Shown: piece by piece, positions 31,866-40,668 of the stretch
Layout of the letters: each line of letters begins with the position of its first letter
Numbering within the stretch: position 1 is the first letter of the stretch
DNA from: Microbacterium paraoxydans
Lineage (GTDB): Bacteria > Actinomycetota > Actinomycetes > Actinomycetales > Microbacteriaceae
Assembly: GCF_019056515.1 (NCBI RefSeq)
Contig: NZ_CP064873.1
Span: 2,294,001-2,358,000, forward strand
Direction of reading: 5' to 3'
DNA length: 64,000 nt
Position numbers and translations under genes: made by a program
Notes under the pieces: model-generated
The model's input: only the letters and a program-made list of their open reading frames with translations
What the model was told of the DNA's origin: nothing
Database searches by the model: none

Positions 31866-33455
31866 GTGACGGACAAGCCCGACCCCTTTACCACCGCCGG
31901 AAAGATCGCGGACCTGCGCGCTCGCTACACCGAGGCCGTCGTCGACGCCGAGGCCAAGGCGAAGGAGAAGCAGCACGCCAAGGGCAAGATGACCGCCCGC
32001 GAGCGCATCGAACTCCTCGTCGATCCCGGCAGCTTCGTCGAGTTCGACGAGTATGTGCGGCACCGCACCACCGCGTTCGGCATGGATCGCTCGCGTCCGT
32101 ACGGCGACTCCGTGGTGACCGGCGTCGGCACCATCCACGGCCGCACCGTCGCCGTGTACTCGCAGGACTTCTCCACCTTCGGCGGGTCGCTCGGCGAGGT
32201 CGCCGGCGAGAAGATCGTCAAGATCATGGAGTTCGCCCTGGCGGGCGGCATGCCCTGCATCGGCATCCTCGACTCCGGCGGCGCGCGGATCCAGGAGGGC
32301 GTCGTCGCCCTCGGCAAGTACGGCGAGATCTTCCGCCTCAACACCCGCGCCTCGGGCGTGATCCCGCAGATCTCGATCATCATGGGCCCGGCGGCCGGCG
32401 GCGCGGTCTACTCCCCCGCCCTCACCGACTTCGTCATCATGGTCGACAAGACCAGCCAGATGTTCGTCACCGGACCCGACGTGATCAAGACCGTCACCGG
32501 CGAGGACGTCGGCATGGAGGAGCTCGGCGGCGCCTACACGCACAACACCCGCTCCGGTGTCGCGCACTACCTGGCCGAGGACGAGGACGACGCGATCGAC
32601 TACGCCCGCACGCTCCTCGGCTTCCTGCCGGACAACAACATGGCGGAGCTGCCCTCGTACGAGAGCGCGTTCGAGTTCGAGACCACCGACGCGGACCGCA
32701 CGCTCAACACGCTCATCCCGGACTCCCCGAACCAGCCGTACGACATCCACACCGTGATCGAGCACGTCGTCGACGACGGCGACTTCCTCGAGGTGCAGCC
32801 GCTGTTCGCGCCGAACATCGTCATCGGCTTCGGACGCATCGAGGGCCGCTCGGTCGGCATCATCGCCAATCAGCCGTCCCAGATGGCCGGAACGCTCAAC
32901 ATCGAGGCCGGCGAGAAGGCGAGCCGGTTCGTGCGCTTCTGCGACGCGTTCTCGGTCCCCATCGTGACCCTCGTCGACGTCCCCGGCTACCTCCCGGGCA
33001 CCGACCAGGAGTGGACCGGCGTCATCCGCCGCGGCGCCAAGCTCCTCTACGCGTACGCGGAGGCCACCGTGCCGCTCGTGACCGTCATCCTCCGCAAGGC
33101 GTACGGCGGCGCGTACATCGTCATGGGGTCGAAGCAGCTCGGCGCCGACGTGAACCTCGCCTGGCCGACCGCCGAGATCGCCGTGATGGGCGGACAGGGC
33201 GCCGTCAACATCCTCTACCGCGGGGAGATCCGCAAGGCGGAGGAAGCGGGCGAGGACGTGGCGGCGGTCCGCACGCGCCTCGCGAACGAGTACACGTACA
33301 ACGTGGCCTCGCCCTTCCTCGCGGCCGAGCGCGGCGAGCTCGACGGGATCATCGAGCCGGCGAACACGCGGGTGGCCATCGCGAAGGCTCTCCGGGCGTT
33401 GCGGGGCAAGCGTGCCGAGCTGCCCCCGAAGAAGCACGGGAACATCCCGCTGTGA
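31866..33455 (+). CDS. accD: acyl-CoA (propionyl-CoA) carboxylase beta subunit
   Basis: The 529-residue carboxyltransferase has [19 protein letters not shown] at the N-terminus, the oxyanion-hole [12 protein letters not shown] (~138-149), [14 protein letters not shown] (~173-186) and the C-terminal [20 protein letters not shown] and [13 protein letters not shown]. It transfers the carboxyl group from carboxybiotin to acetyl- or propionyl-CoA for fatty acid and branched-chain synthesis. The next gene is accE (four-base overlap) and accA lies 5 kb downstream, so the complex of actinobacterial type (alpha, beta, epsilon) is complete in the window. Confidence 0.95.
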   Translation: MTDKPDPFTTAGKIADLRARYTEAVVDAEAKAKEKQHAKGKMTARERIELLVDPGSFVEFDEYVRHRTTAFGMDRSRPYGDSVVTGVGTIHGRTVAVYSQDFSTFGGSLGEVAGEKIVKIMEFALAGGMPCIGILDSGGARIQEGVVALGKYGEIFRLNTRASGVIPQISIIMGPAAGGAVYSPALTDFVIMVDKTSQMFVTGPDVIKTVTGEDVGMEELGGAYTHNTRSGVAHYLAEDEDDAIDYARTLLGFLPDNNMAELPSYESAFEFETTDADRTLNTLIPDSPNQPYDIHTVIEHVVDDGDFLEVQPLFAPNIVIGFGRIEGRSVGIIANQPSQMAGTLNIEAGEKASRFVRFCDAFSVPIVTLVDVPGYLPGTDQEWTGVIRRGAKLLYAYAEATVPLVTVILRKAYGGAYIVMGSKQLGADVNLAWPTAEIAVMGGQGAVNILYRGEIRKAEEAGEDVAAVRTRLANEYTYNVASPFLAAERGELDGIIEPANTRVAIAKALRALRGKRAELPPKKHGNIPL

Positions 33456-33694
33456 GCGGCCAGGAACCCGCCGTCGACGGGGCGGCGCCTGCGCCCGTGA
33501 TGCTGGAGGTCACCCGCGGCACCGCGACCGAGGAGGAGCTCGCTGCCCTCATCGCGGTGCTGGGGGACGCCTATACGAACGAGCAGGCGGAGGCAACGGT
33601 CGAGGAGCCGCGGGTCTCCGCGTGGACCCGTACGCAGCGTCCGCTGCGCCGGCCCCTGCGCCGGGACATCCCCTGGGGACGTTTCGCCGGCTGA
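33452..33694 (+). CDS. accE: acyl-CoA carboxylase epsilon subunit
   Basis: The 80-residue protein has the short epsilon pattern: [20 protein letters not shown] followed by the C-terminal [20 protein letters not shown]. The GTG start overlaps the accD stop. In Streptomyces and Mycobacterium this subunit binds the beta subunit and raises activity. Two hairpins follow at 33824-33885. Confidence 0.88.
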   Translation: MSGQEPAVDGAAPAPVMLEVTRGTATEEELAALIAVLGDAYTNEQAEATVEEPRVSAWTRTQRPLRRPLRRDIPWGRFAG

Positions 33695-33823
33695 GTTCCG
33701 GCCCGGATCTTGTCCCCCAAAATACCTACAGACAACCGTTGCTCGGGACCGCAGACTAGAGGAGACGCTTCGCGTTCGGCTGGTCTCTCTGTCCCAGGGT
33801 AGACAGACGCTGATCGGCCACCA

Positions 33824-33850
33824 GCGGACGGTTTTCGGGTAACTGTCCGC
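33824..33850. terminator. first of two hairpins between accE and the kinase cluster
   Basis: GCGGACGGTT and AACTGTCCGC pair (one G-T) around a seven-base loop. Confidence 0.45.
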
Positions 33851-33852
33851 AC

Positions 33853-33885
33853 GGCGAGGGGCAGGCGGATTCGCCGCCCCTCGCC
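33853..33885. terminator. strong bidirectional hairpin between convergent genes
   Basis: GGCGAGGGGC (33853-33862) and GCCCCTCGCC (33876-33885) form a perfect 10-bp stem; the 13-base loop can extend the stem with GGCG/CGCC. It ends the accDE transcript and probably also the minus-strand kinase operon. Confidence 0.7.
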
Positions 33886-33890
33886 CACTC

Positions 33891-34913
33891 TCATCTCCGC
33901 GCGTCCGACGTCGTCCCGCGCCGCTCCCTCGTGATCTCGTGCCACAGGTCCACGGAATCGTCGTCCGATGCCCGCAGACCCGCGCGACCGACGACGGTGA
34001 CGGCGACGAGCGGGTCTCGTGCGGAGCGGATGATGATGCGCCCCGTCCCGGCGCTGCGGAGCACCGACGCGAGCTCGTCGCGGATCTCCATGCGGCGGCC
34101 CTCGTCGACGCCGTCGAGTCCGCCCTCGTCGAACACGGTCACCGAGGCGCCGCGACGTCGGGCGGCATCGATCGCGTTGCGGACGTCGTCGTTCAGCAGG
34201 TCCGCCCCGCGCAGCTCGTCCCGGAGGCGCCCCTCGGCGAGCCGCGCCTCCAGCCGCTCGTCCTCGTCGAGCTGGCCGCGTGACGCCACCACCCGGCTGA
34301 GGACGGGGCCGGCGACCGCGAGGGCGAACTGGGTACGGAGGCGGCGCTCGCGCTGGCGCACCCGTTGCGTCGCGTGCCAGGCCGACACCGCCTGCTGGAT
34401 CTCCGACAGGCGCTCCGTGTCGCTCACGGCGCGGTCCCAGAACATCACCAGGAGCTGGGCGACCGCGACCCACATGATCGACCCCACGACGCCGAGGTTC
34501 AACGCCACTCCGAACCCGAGGGCGGCGGAGGCGGCGACGACGAGCACGACCAGCGTCGCCCAGCCCGCCCACGCGCGGCGACGGACCACGCAGACGATGC
34601 CGAGCAACCCCAGGGCTCCGATGTACCAGGTGGCGAAGGGCGCCGTCCGATCGTCGGGATCCAGCGAGAGGGTGACCAGCACCGGGATGACCGCGCTCGC
34701 TCCGAGGGCGAGGAGCGCCGACCACAACGGCATGCGCACCGTGACCGGACTCCCGAGGATCGCGATGTTCACCACCACGAGGTACACGGCGATGGCGAGG
34801 ACCATGAGCAGCGGAGCCGTCGGCTGCTCGATCCACCAGATCCCGCGGGCGACGAAGTACAGCGCGAAGCCGACGGCGAGCGAGGTGGCGACGCTGCGGA
34901 CGGTCCGGTTCAT
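33891..34913 (-). CDS. membrane protein resembling a degenerate histidine kinase
   Basis: The 340-residue protein has about five transmembrane helices in residues ~10-165 (LAVGFALYFVARGIWW, LLMVLAIAVYLVVVNIAIL) and a soluble part that follows the layout of a NarL-type sensor kinase: a helical region with RLSEIQQAVSAWHATQRVRQ, then a compact alpha/beta domain (RRRGASVTVFDEGG, GTGRIIIRSARDPLVAVTVV). I see no clear H-box, N-box or DTGxG ATP motif, so it is unlikely to phosphorylate. Its ATG overlaps the stop of the true kinase gene, so it is the last gene of the regulator-kinase operon. Confidence 0.7.
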   Translation of the reverse strand: MNRTVRSVATSLAVGFALYFVARGIWWIEQPTAPLLMVLAIAVYLVVVNIAILGSPVTVRMPLWSALLALGASAVIPVLVTLSLDPDDRTAPFATWYIGALGLLGIVCVVRRRAWAGWATLVVLVVAASAALGFGVALNLGVVGSIMWVAVAQLLVMFWDRAVSDTERLSEIQQAVSAWHATQRVRQRERRLRTQFALAVAGPVLSRVVASRGQLDEDERLEARLAEGRLRDELRGADLLNDDVRNAIDAARRRGASVTVFDEGGLDGVDEGRRMEIRDELASVLRSAGTGRIIIRSARDPLVAVTVVGRAGLRASDDDSVDLWHEITRERRGTTSDARR

Positions 34914-36145
34914 GAGCGCTCCCACCCCAGGGTCACGACGGTGCCTTCCGCATCCGAGGAGATGTGCGCGGTCCCGGCCACACCGGCCATGCGGGCGAGG
35001 ATCGAGGCGCGGATGCCGAGCCGGTCGGGACCGATGGCGTCAACGTCGAAGCCGCCGCCGGTGTCCGAGATCGTCACGGCGATGCCCTCGTCACCGTGAC
35101 CGACGACGAGGATGTGCAGACCACGACCGTGGGCGTGCGCGACGGCGTTCCCGATCGCCTGGCGGGCGGCGAGCACGAGGGCCCGCGCGGCCCGCCCCGG
35201 GACGAGGCCGCTGCCGCCGCGCTCCTCCACGATGGCGTCCGCGCCCAGCTCGGAGAGTGCTCGTCGCAGTTCCACGACGATCTGCGCGGCCCCCACCGGC
35301 TCGTCGCTGCCCTCCTCCGCGACCGCCGCCTCGGTGTTCGCGAGCCGCGTGAGGGCCTCCCTGGCCATCGCCACGGCGAGCTCCCGTGCCCGCTCGCCCT
35401 CCGCGCGCTCGGCGGCGATGAGAGCCGCGAGGACGCTGTCGTGCATGAGGGCCGACATCGCGACCCTCTCCTCCTCCGCAGCCGCGGCCGCGGCCGCCGT
35501 GGCATACGAGGCCACGGCCGTCCCCCGCGCTTCGTCCACGCCCGCGGCGACCGAACGGAACATCCAGCCGAGCGACACGATCACGACGCCGAGGATCAGC
35601 GTGAAGGAGACGTCGAACGCCGTCGTCACCCAGAACTCCCGGGAGAACTCCCCCTGCACCAGACGCACGTACCCGTAGACGAAGGGCACGCCGACGGCCC
35701 ATGCGAACTGCAACCGCACGGGGAAGGCCAGCATCGCCGCCACCACGCCCACGTTCACGAGGAAGAAGATCCACGGCTGGTCGCCCGCCACCTTGTCCGT
35801 GGGGTCGACGACGACGGGCCACGCTGCGAGCGCGAGCACGTACACGACGGCGAACACCCCCGCGGCCAGGCGCACGCCGCGTCCGACCAGACAGGCGACG
35901 AGCATCGCGGTCAGCGGTAGGAAGACGGCGACGAGCATCGAGATGTGCGGCGCGTCCGCGCGGGACATCGTCTGCACGGCCGCGATCAGCGCCTGCGCTC
36001 CGAGCACGGCCGACCCCAGGGCGACGACGATCGCGAGGATGCGCTCCATCCGCTTGCCGGTGAACCGCTCGAAGCCGTTCTCCGCGCTGCCGGGAGAAGG
36101 GATCTTGCTCCAGGCGTCGCGGACGCTCAGCGGCTCAGCGGGCAC
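34910..36145 (-). CDS. NarL-family sensor histidine kinase
   Basis: The 411-residue protein has six or so transmembrane helices (~33-215), then a dimerisation helix with the phospho-acceptor in SALMHDSVLAALIAAERAEG (His-Asp) and a C-terminal ATPase domain: QAIGNAVAHAHG (N-box), ISDTGGGFD (G1) and LGIRASI (G2). It should phosphorylate the LuxR-type regulator encoded immediately upstream. The GTG start at 36145 overlaps that gene by eleven bases. The signal is unknown; the sensing part is membrane-embedded. Confidence 0.88.
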   Translation of the reverse strand: MPAEPLSVRDAWSKIPSPGSAENGFERFTGKRMERILAIVVALGSAVLGAQALIAAVQTMSRADAPHISMLVAVFLPLTAMLVACLVGRGVRLAAGVFAVVYVLALAAWPVVVDPTDKVAGDQPWIFFLVNVGVVAAMLAFPVRLQFAWAVGVPFVYGYVRLVQGEFSREFWVTTAFDVSFTLILGVVIVSLGWMFRSVAAGVDEARGTAVASYATAAAAAAAEEERVAMSALMHDSVLAALIAAERAEGERARELAVAMAREALTRLANTEAAVAEEGSDEPVGAAQIVVELRRALSELGADAIVEERGGSGLVPGRAARALVLAARQAIGNAVAHAHGRGLHILVVGHGDEGIAVTISDTGGGFDVDAIGPDRLGIRASILARMAGVAGTAHISSDAEGTVVTLGWERS

Positions 36146-36794
36146 TCGGCGCCCCGTCGGCCGTCACGATGCCGTCCTCCATCGCGCGCCGCAGCAGATC
36201 GACCTTGGTGGGCGCCGGCCGACCGACCTCGACGTACTTCACCCGGATCCGGGTGATGTTCTCCTTCGCCGTGGAGTACGCGACGCCGAGACGCTCGGCC
36301 ACGGCCTTCAGCGGCAGGCCCGTCGCGTACAGACGCAGCACCTCCCGCTCGCGGCTGGACAGCTGGGCATCGGCGAACGCGCGGTCGCCGTCGACCGCAC
36401 TCGCCCACTCGACGTTGTTCAGCGCCTCGCCCTGCGCCACGGTGCGGATCGCGTCCAGCACGTCGTCGAGGGCCGACGACTTGCTGACGACACCGGCCGC
36501 CCCCGCCGCCAGCGCCTCCCGTACCGCTGCGGGCCGGTCGGCGACGCTGTGGATCACGACGCTGGCGCCGTCGGCGACGAGGGACACGACGTTCTCCGTC
36601 ACCGTCGTCCCGTCCCCCAGCGTCAGGTCGAGCACGACGACGTCGGCCGGCGGGGCACCCGTGGAGGACCGCCACACGAGGTAGGAGCCGACCGTGCTCC
36701 CGGTGAACACGACGGTCTGCCCGTCCCTGGCGCACGCGGCCTCGAGGCCGAGGCGGACGGACTCGTGGTCGTCGATGAGGGCGACGGTGCTCAT
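36135..36794 (-). CDS. NarL/LuxR-family response regulator
   Basis: The 219-residue protein has a receiver domain (VALIDDHESVRLGLE, phospho-acceptor Asp in VVVLDLTLGDG, Lys in VVSKSSA) and a C-terminal LuxR-type helix-turn-helix (LSSREREVLRLYATGLPLKA, then RLGVAYSTAKENITRIRVKY). The start MSTVAL at 36794 lies six bases after TAGGCT; the upstream in-frame start at 36800 is too close to the box. It is the first gene of the operon with the sensor kinase and the degenerate kinase. Confidence 0.92.
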   Translation of the reverse strand: MSTVALIDDHESVRLGLEAACARDGQTVVFTGSTVGSYLVWRSSTGAPPADVVVLDLTLGDGTTVTENVVSLVADGASVVIHSVADRPAAVREALAAGAAGVVSKSSALDDVLDAIRTVAQGEALNNVEWASAVDGDRAFADAQLSSREREVLRLYATGLPLKAVAERLGVAYSTAKENITRIRVKYVEVGRPAPTKVDLLRRAMEDGIVTADGAPSAR

Positions 36795-36800
36795 GCCCAC

Positions 36801-36806
36801 AGCCTA
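36801..36806 (-). promoter_or_regulatory. -10 box (TAGGCT), leaderless start of the response regulator
   Basis: TAGGCT, six bases (GTGGGC) and ATG at 36794 on the minus strand. Confidence 0.6.
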
Positions 36807-36837
36807 GTGAGTCGCGGACCGGGGGCCGGGAATGCGC

Positions 36838-38082
36838 TCACCGGGTGAGCAGGGCGACGACCTCGAAGTGATGCGAATGCGGGAAGAGGTCGAACCCGCG
36901 GAGCGCGTCGACCTGCCACCCGAGGCCCCGGAAGGTACCGAGGTCGCGCGCGAGGGCGACGGGGTCGCAGGCGACGTAGGCGATCGCGGACGGAGCCAGC
37001 GCATGCACGCCCTCCACGACCGCGCGTCCGGCGCCGGACCGGGGCGGGTCGAGCACCACCGCCCCCGTCGCGCCCCCGCGCCGCGGCTGCTGCAGGAAGC
37101 GGTCGACCCGGGCCGTGACGGCGGTCACGTCGAGCGGGGCGAGGTTCGCGGCGGCGTGCTGCGTCGCGCGGCGGCTGGATTCGACGGTCACGACGTCGGT
37201 GCCGCCGAGATCCGCGAGAGTCCGCGCGAACAGGCCCACTCCGCCGTACAGGTCGTAGTGCGTCGCGTCCGGCTCCACGTGTCCGTCGAGCAGCCCGTAC
37301 ACGGCGCCGTCGAGGACGGAGGCGGCGCGGGGGTGCACCTGCCAGAACCCGCCGGCGTCGACGTCGAACGTGCGGTCGCCGACGCGCTCCTGCACCACCT
37401 CGGGCTTCGGCCGGGGGCGGCGGTCCCTGGGCGCCCGGCGCTCGGCCTCGGGGTGCCGGAGGATGCGCACGCGACCGTCCGCGGGCTCCACGAGCTCGAT
37501 GCGCCCGGGCTTCTCGCCCTGCAGGGCCAGGGCGGCCTCGGCGATCGCGGGGCGGGCGAGCGGGTAGGTCGACACCGGCACGACGCGGTGGCTGCGGGCG
37601 GCGAAGGGACCGATCCGCCCGGCATCGTCGACGTGCAGGGTCACCCGCGTGCGCCACCCCGTCCCGTCGCCGGACTCCACGGCCTCGATCTCCGGGGCGT
37701 CGAGTCCGGGACCGGCGAAGCGGTCGAACGCCTCCGCCAGCACCTGTCGCTTGAGCGCGCGCTGGTGGTCGAGCTCGATGTGCCCGAGGTCGGCGCCGCC
37801 GGGTCGCTGGGCGGGGTCGTGCGCGACGTCCGCCTCCGGCCAGATGTGCGGCCGGCGATGCGGTGAGGCGTCGAGGACCTCGAGCGTCTCGGCGCGCCAG
37901 AAGCTCCGGGTGTCCGGCTCCCCGGCGGCGGGGGACGGATCCAGCAGGCGGGCACGGACGCGCTCGCCCGGGATCGCGTCCGAGACGAAGATCACACGGC
38001 CTTCGTGACGGGCGATGAACGTGCCTCCGTGGGCGATGCCGGTGATGTCGAGATCGAGCACGTCGGCTGCGGAGGAAGTCAT
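36838..38082 (-). CDS. 23S rRNA / tRNA (uracil-5-)-methyltransferase, TrmA/RlmCD family
   Basis: The 414-residue enzyme has an N-terminal TRAM-like domain (LDLDITGIAHGGTFIARHEG), a SAM-binding region DLYGGVGLFARTLADLG and the catalytic motifs VVLDPPRSGAG (~348-358) and AYVACDPVALARDL with the nucleophilic Cys, ending HHFEVVALL. It should form 5-methyluridine in 23S rRNA or tRNA. I see no four-cysteine iron-sulfur cluster motif, so it is the cluster-free type. The gene is divergent from maf with overlapping promoters. Confidence 0.9.
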   Translation of the reverse strand: MTSSAADVLDLDITGIAHGGTFIARHEGRVIFVSDAIPGERVRARLLDPSPAAGEPDTRSFWRAETLEVLDASPHRRPHIWPEADVAHDPAQRPGGADLGHIELDHQRALKRQVLAEAFDRFAGPGLDAPEIEAVESGDGTGWRTRVTLHVDDAGRIGPFAARSHRVVPVSTYPLARPAIAEAALALQGEKPGRIELVEPADGRVRILRHPEAERRAPRDRRPRPKPEVVQERVGDRTFDVDAGGFWQVHPRAASVLDGAVYGLLDGHVEPDATHYDLYGGVGLFARTLADLGGTDVVTVESSRRATQHAAANLAPLDVTAVTARVDRFLQQPRRGGATGAVVLDPPRSGAGRAVVEGVHALAPSAIAYVACDPVALARDLGTFRGLGWQVDALRGFDLFPHSHHFEVVALLTR

Positions 38083-38088
38083 CCTTCG

Positions 38089-38094
38089 AGGATA
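38089..38094 (-). promoter_or_regulatory. -10 box (TATCCT), leaderless start of the rRNA methyltransferase gene
   Basis: TATCCT on the minus strand, six bases (CGAAGG) and the ATG at 38082. It shares the bases at 38093-38094 with the divergent maf -10 box. Confidence 0.6.
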
Positions 38095-38098
38095 CGGT
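38093..38098 (+). promoter_or_regulatory. -10 box (TACGGT), leaderless start of maf
   Basis: TACGGT, seven bases (GGTCTCC) and the ATG at 38106. It overlaps the opposite-strand -10 box by two bases, so the two start codons are only 23 bases apart. Confidence 0.6.
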
Positions 38099-38105
38099 GG
38101 TCTCC

Positions 38106-38741
38106 ATGCGCGTCTGCCTCGCCTCCACCTCCCCCGCCCGGCTCATGCTGCTGCGTCAGGCCGGCATCGAACCCCTCACGCTGTCGCCGGAGGTGGACGA
38201 GGACGCCCTCGCCGCCGCGGCCGAGGAGCGCATGGGTCCCGTCGCACCCGCCGACCTGGTGCTGCTGCTCGCCCGCGCCAAGGCCGCGGCCGTCGCCGAG
38301 CGGCTAGCCGCCGAGGGCGCGTTCGACGGCATCGTCATCGGCGGGGACTCGATGTTCGCGCTCGGGGAGCGGGTGTACGGCAAGCCCTACACGCCGGAGG
38401 AAGCCACGCGCCGGTGGCAGGAGATGCGCGGCGCCACGGGGGTGCTGTACTCCGGGCACTCCGTGTTCCGTGTCTCCCCCGGCGCGGCTCTCGTCGAGGC
38501 GGCCGCGGTCGCGGAGGCCGCCGTGACGTTCGCCGAGGACATCAGCGATGAGGAGATCGCCGCGTACGTGGCATCGGGGGAACCGCTGCACGTCGCCGGG
38601 GCCTTCACCGTGGACAGCCTCGGCGGCGCCTTCATCACCCGGGTCGAGGGCGATCCCTCCACCGTGGTGGGCATGTCGCTGTCCACCGTGCGCCGCCTCA
38701 CCGCCGACCTCGGGGTCCGGTGGACGGATCTGTGGTCGTAG
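38106..38741 (+). CDS. maf: Maf-family nucleoside triphosphate pyrophosphatase
   Basis: The 211-residue enzyme has the N-terminal LASTSPARLMLLRQAGIEP and a central VIGGDSMFALGERVYGKPYT with the conserved Asp, then YSGHSVFRVSP. It hydrolyses modified or non-canonical pyrimidine nucleotides in the family. I chose the ATG at 38106; the in-frame GTG at 38097 would lie in the -10 box. The gene sits between the carboxylase beta and alpha genes, a conserved actinobacterial neighbourhood. Confidence 0.92.
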   Translation: MRVCLASTSPARLMLLRQAGIEPLTLSPEVDEDALAAAAEERMGPVAPADLVLLLARAKAAAVAERLAAEGAFDGIVIGGDSMFALGERVYGKPYTPEEATRRWQEMRGATGVLYSGHSVFRVSPGAALVEAAAVAEAAVTFAEDISDEEIAAYVASGEPLHVAGAFTVDSLGGAFITRVEGDPSTVVGMSLSTVRRLTADLGVRWTDLWS

Positions 38742-38806
38742 ACTCCCCTCCACGTTTTTCCCTCTTTCTTGTCGAGAGTCGTCAAAAGTATCGGGATGCT
38801 ACTCGC

Positions 38807-38812
38807 TAGGCT
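38807..38812 (+). promoter_or_regulatory. -10 box (TAGGCT), leaderless start of accA
   Basis: TAGGCT, seven bases (GGCAACC) and the ATG at 38820. Confidence 0.6.
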
Positions 38813-38819
38813 GGCAACC

Positions 38820-40586
38820 ATGCCTGAAATCGCGAAGGTGCTCGTCGCCAACCGCGGCGAGATCGCCGTCCGCATCGTCCGTGCCGCTCGTGACTCCGGG
38901 ATCGCCTCGGTCGCCGTCTACGCCGACCAGGACAGGGACGCGCTGCATGTGCGCCTGGCCGACGAGGCGTATGCGCTCGGTGGCGCGACCAGCGCCGAGA
39001 CGTACCTCCAGATCGAGAAGATCCTCTCCGTCGCCCGCCGCGCCGGTGCCGACGCCGTGCACCCCGGCTATGGCTTCCTCGCAGAGAACGCCGAATTCGC
39101 GCGCGCGGTGATCGACGCCGGGATGATCTGGATCGGCCCCTCCCCGGAGGCGATCGAGGCGCTCGGCGACAAGGTCACCGCCCGCCACGTGGCCGAGAAG
39201 GTCGGCGCGCCCCTCGCGCCCGGCACCCCCGGCCCGGTTTCCGGTGCCGACGAGGTCGTCGCCTTCGCCCAGGAGTACGGTCTGCCGATCGCGATCAAGG
39301 CGGCCTACGGCGGCGGCGGACGCGGCCTCAAGGTCGCCCGCGAGCTCGACGAGGTCGAGGAGCTGTTCGAATCCGCCACCCGCGAGGCCGTCGCCGCCTT
39401 CGGCCGCGGCGAGTGCTTCGTGGAGAAGTACCTCGACAAGCCCCGCCACGTCGAGACCCAGTGCCTCGCCGACGCCGAGGGCAACGTCGTCATCATCTCG
39501 ACCCGCGACTGCTCGCTGCAGCGCCGGCACCAGAAGCTCGTGGAGGAGGCACCGGCCCCGTTCCTCACGCCCGAGCAGAACGAGAAGCTCTACTCGGCCT
39601 CCAAGGCCATCCTCAAGGAGGTCGGCTACGTCGGCGCGGGCACGTGCGAGTTCCTCATCGGCGCCGACGGCACGGTCTCCTTCCTCGAGGTGAACACCCG
39701 CCTCCAGGTCGAGCACCCGGTGTCCGAGGAGGTCACCGGGATCGACCTCGTCCGCGAGCAGTTCCGCATCGCCGCCGGTGGCACGATCGACTACGACGAC
39801 CCCCAGCCGCAGGGTCACTCCATCGAGTTCCGCATCAACGGCGAGGACCCGGGTCGCGGGTTCCTCCCCCAGCCCGGCCCCATCCACGTCTTCAAGACCT
39901 TCGGCGGCCCCGGCATCCGCCTCGACTCCGGCGTCACCGCCGGGGACGCGGTGTCCGGCGCGTTCGACTCGCTGCTCGCCAAGATCATCGTCACCGGCAA
40001 GGACCGCGCCGAGGCCCTGGAGCGCGCGCGTCGGGCCCTCGACGAGTTCGAGGTCGCCGGTCTGCCCACCGTCATCCCCTTCCACCGCAAGGTCGTCCGC
40101 GACCCCGCCTTCACGGCCGAGGACGGGACGTTCGGGGTGTACACGCGCTGGATCGAGACCGAGTTCGACAACGACATCCCCGCGTGGGACGGCGAGCTCG
40201 AGGCGCCGGCTCCGACGAACGCCCGGCACACCGTGGTCGTCGAGGTCGGCGGCAAGCGCCTCGAGGTCAGCCTGCCCGATCGCGTCGCGGTCGCGCCCGG
40301 CACCACCGGCCGCCCGGCGGCCGTCCCGCCGTCGCGCCGCAGCCACGCCACGGTCGCCAACGCCGGTGCGTCCGGTGACGCGGTGAAGTCGCCGATGCAG
40401 GCCACGGTCGTCAAGGTCGCGGTCGAGGAGGGGCAGCAGGTCGTCAAGGGCGACCTCGTCGTCGTCCTGGAGGCGATGAAGATGGAGCAGCCGCTGCAGG
40501 CGCACAAGGACGGCGTGGTGGGCAACATCGACGCCGCCGCGGGCACCACGGTCTCCGCCGGCCACCAGCTCCTCACGATCTCCTGA
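38820..40586 (+). CDS. accA: acyl-CoA carboxylase alpha subunit: biotin carboxylase + BCCP
   Basis: The 588-residue protein begins [20 protein letters not shown] (biotin carboxylase), with the ATP-grasp [10 protein letters not shown] (~160-170), [17 protein letters not shown] and [18 protein letters not shown], and ends with a BCCP domain whose biotinyl Lys is in [13 protein letters not shown]. It carboxylates its own biotin for transfer to acetyl- or propionyl-CoA by AccD. The ATG at 38820 follows a TAGGCT box; starts further upstream have no support. A very strong hairpin lies directly downstream. Confidence 0.96.
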   Translation: MPEIAKVLVANRGEIAVRIVRAARDSGIASVAVYADQDRDALHVRLADEAYALGGATSAETYLQIEKILSVARRAGADAVHPGYGFLAENAEFARAVIDAGMIWIGPSPEAIEALGDKVTARHVAEKVGAPLAPGTPGPVSGADEVVAFAQEYGLPIAIKAAYGGGGRGLKVARELDEVEELFESATREAVAAFGRGECFVEKYLDKPRHVETQCLADAEGNVVIISTRDCSLQRRHQKLVEEAPAPFLTPEQNEKLYSASKAILKEVGYVGAGTCEFLIGADGTVSFLEVNTRLQVEHPVSEEVTGIDLVREQFRIAAGGTIDYDDPQPQGHSIEFRINGEDPGRGFLPQPGPIHVFKTFGGPGIRLDSGVTAGDAVSGAFDSLLAKIIVTGKDRAEALERARRALDEFEVAGLPTVIPFHRKVVRDPAFTAEDGTFGVYTRWIETEFDNDIPAWDGELEAPAPTNARHTVVVEVGGKRLEVSLPDRVAVAPGTTGRPAAVPPSRRSHATVANAGASGDAVKSPMQATVVKVAVEEGQQVVKGDLVVVLEAMKMEQPLQAHKDGVVGNIDAAAGTTVSAGHQLLTIS

Positions 40587-40588
40587 CC

Positions 40589-40668
40589 CCGAGACCCCGC
40601 TTTCACGCCGAGACCCCGGGCTGCAGATGTCTGCAGCCCGGGGTCTCGGCGATTGCGCGGGGTCTCGG
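40589..40668. terminator. nested palindromic terminator between accA and lpdA
   Basis: Inner arms 40606-40626 and 40631-40651 are a perfect 21-bp inverted repeat with a four-base loop (ATGT). Outer arms CCGAGACCCCGC (40589-40600) and its complement (40657-40668) add 12 bp. The unit CCGAGACCCCG occurs once in each of the two left and, inverted, two right arms. The outer arm ends next to the stop of the convergent lpdA gene (40669). Confidence 0.85.
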
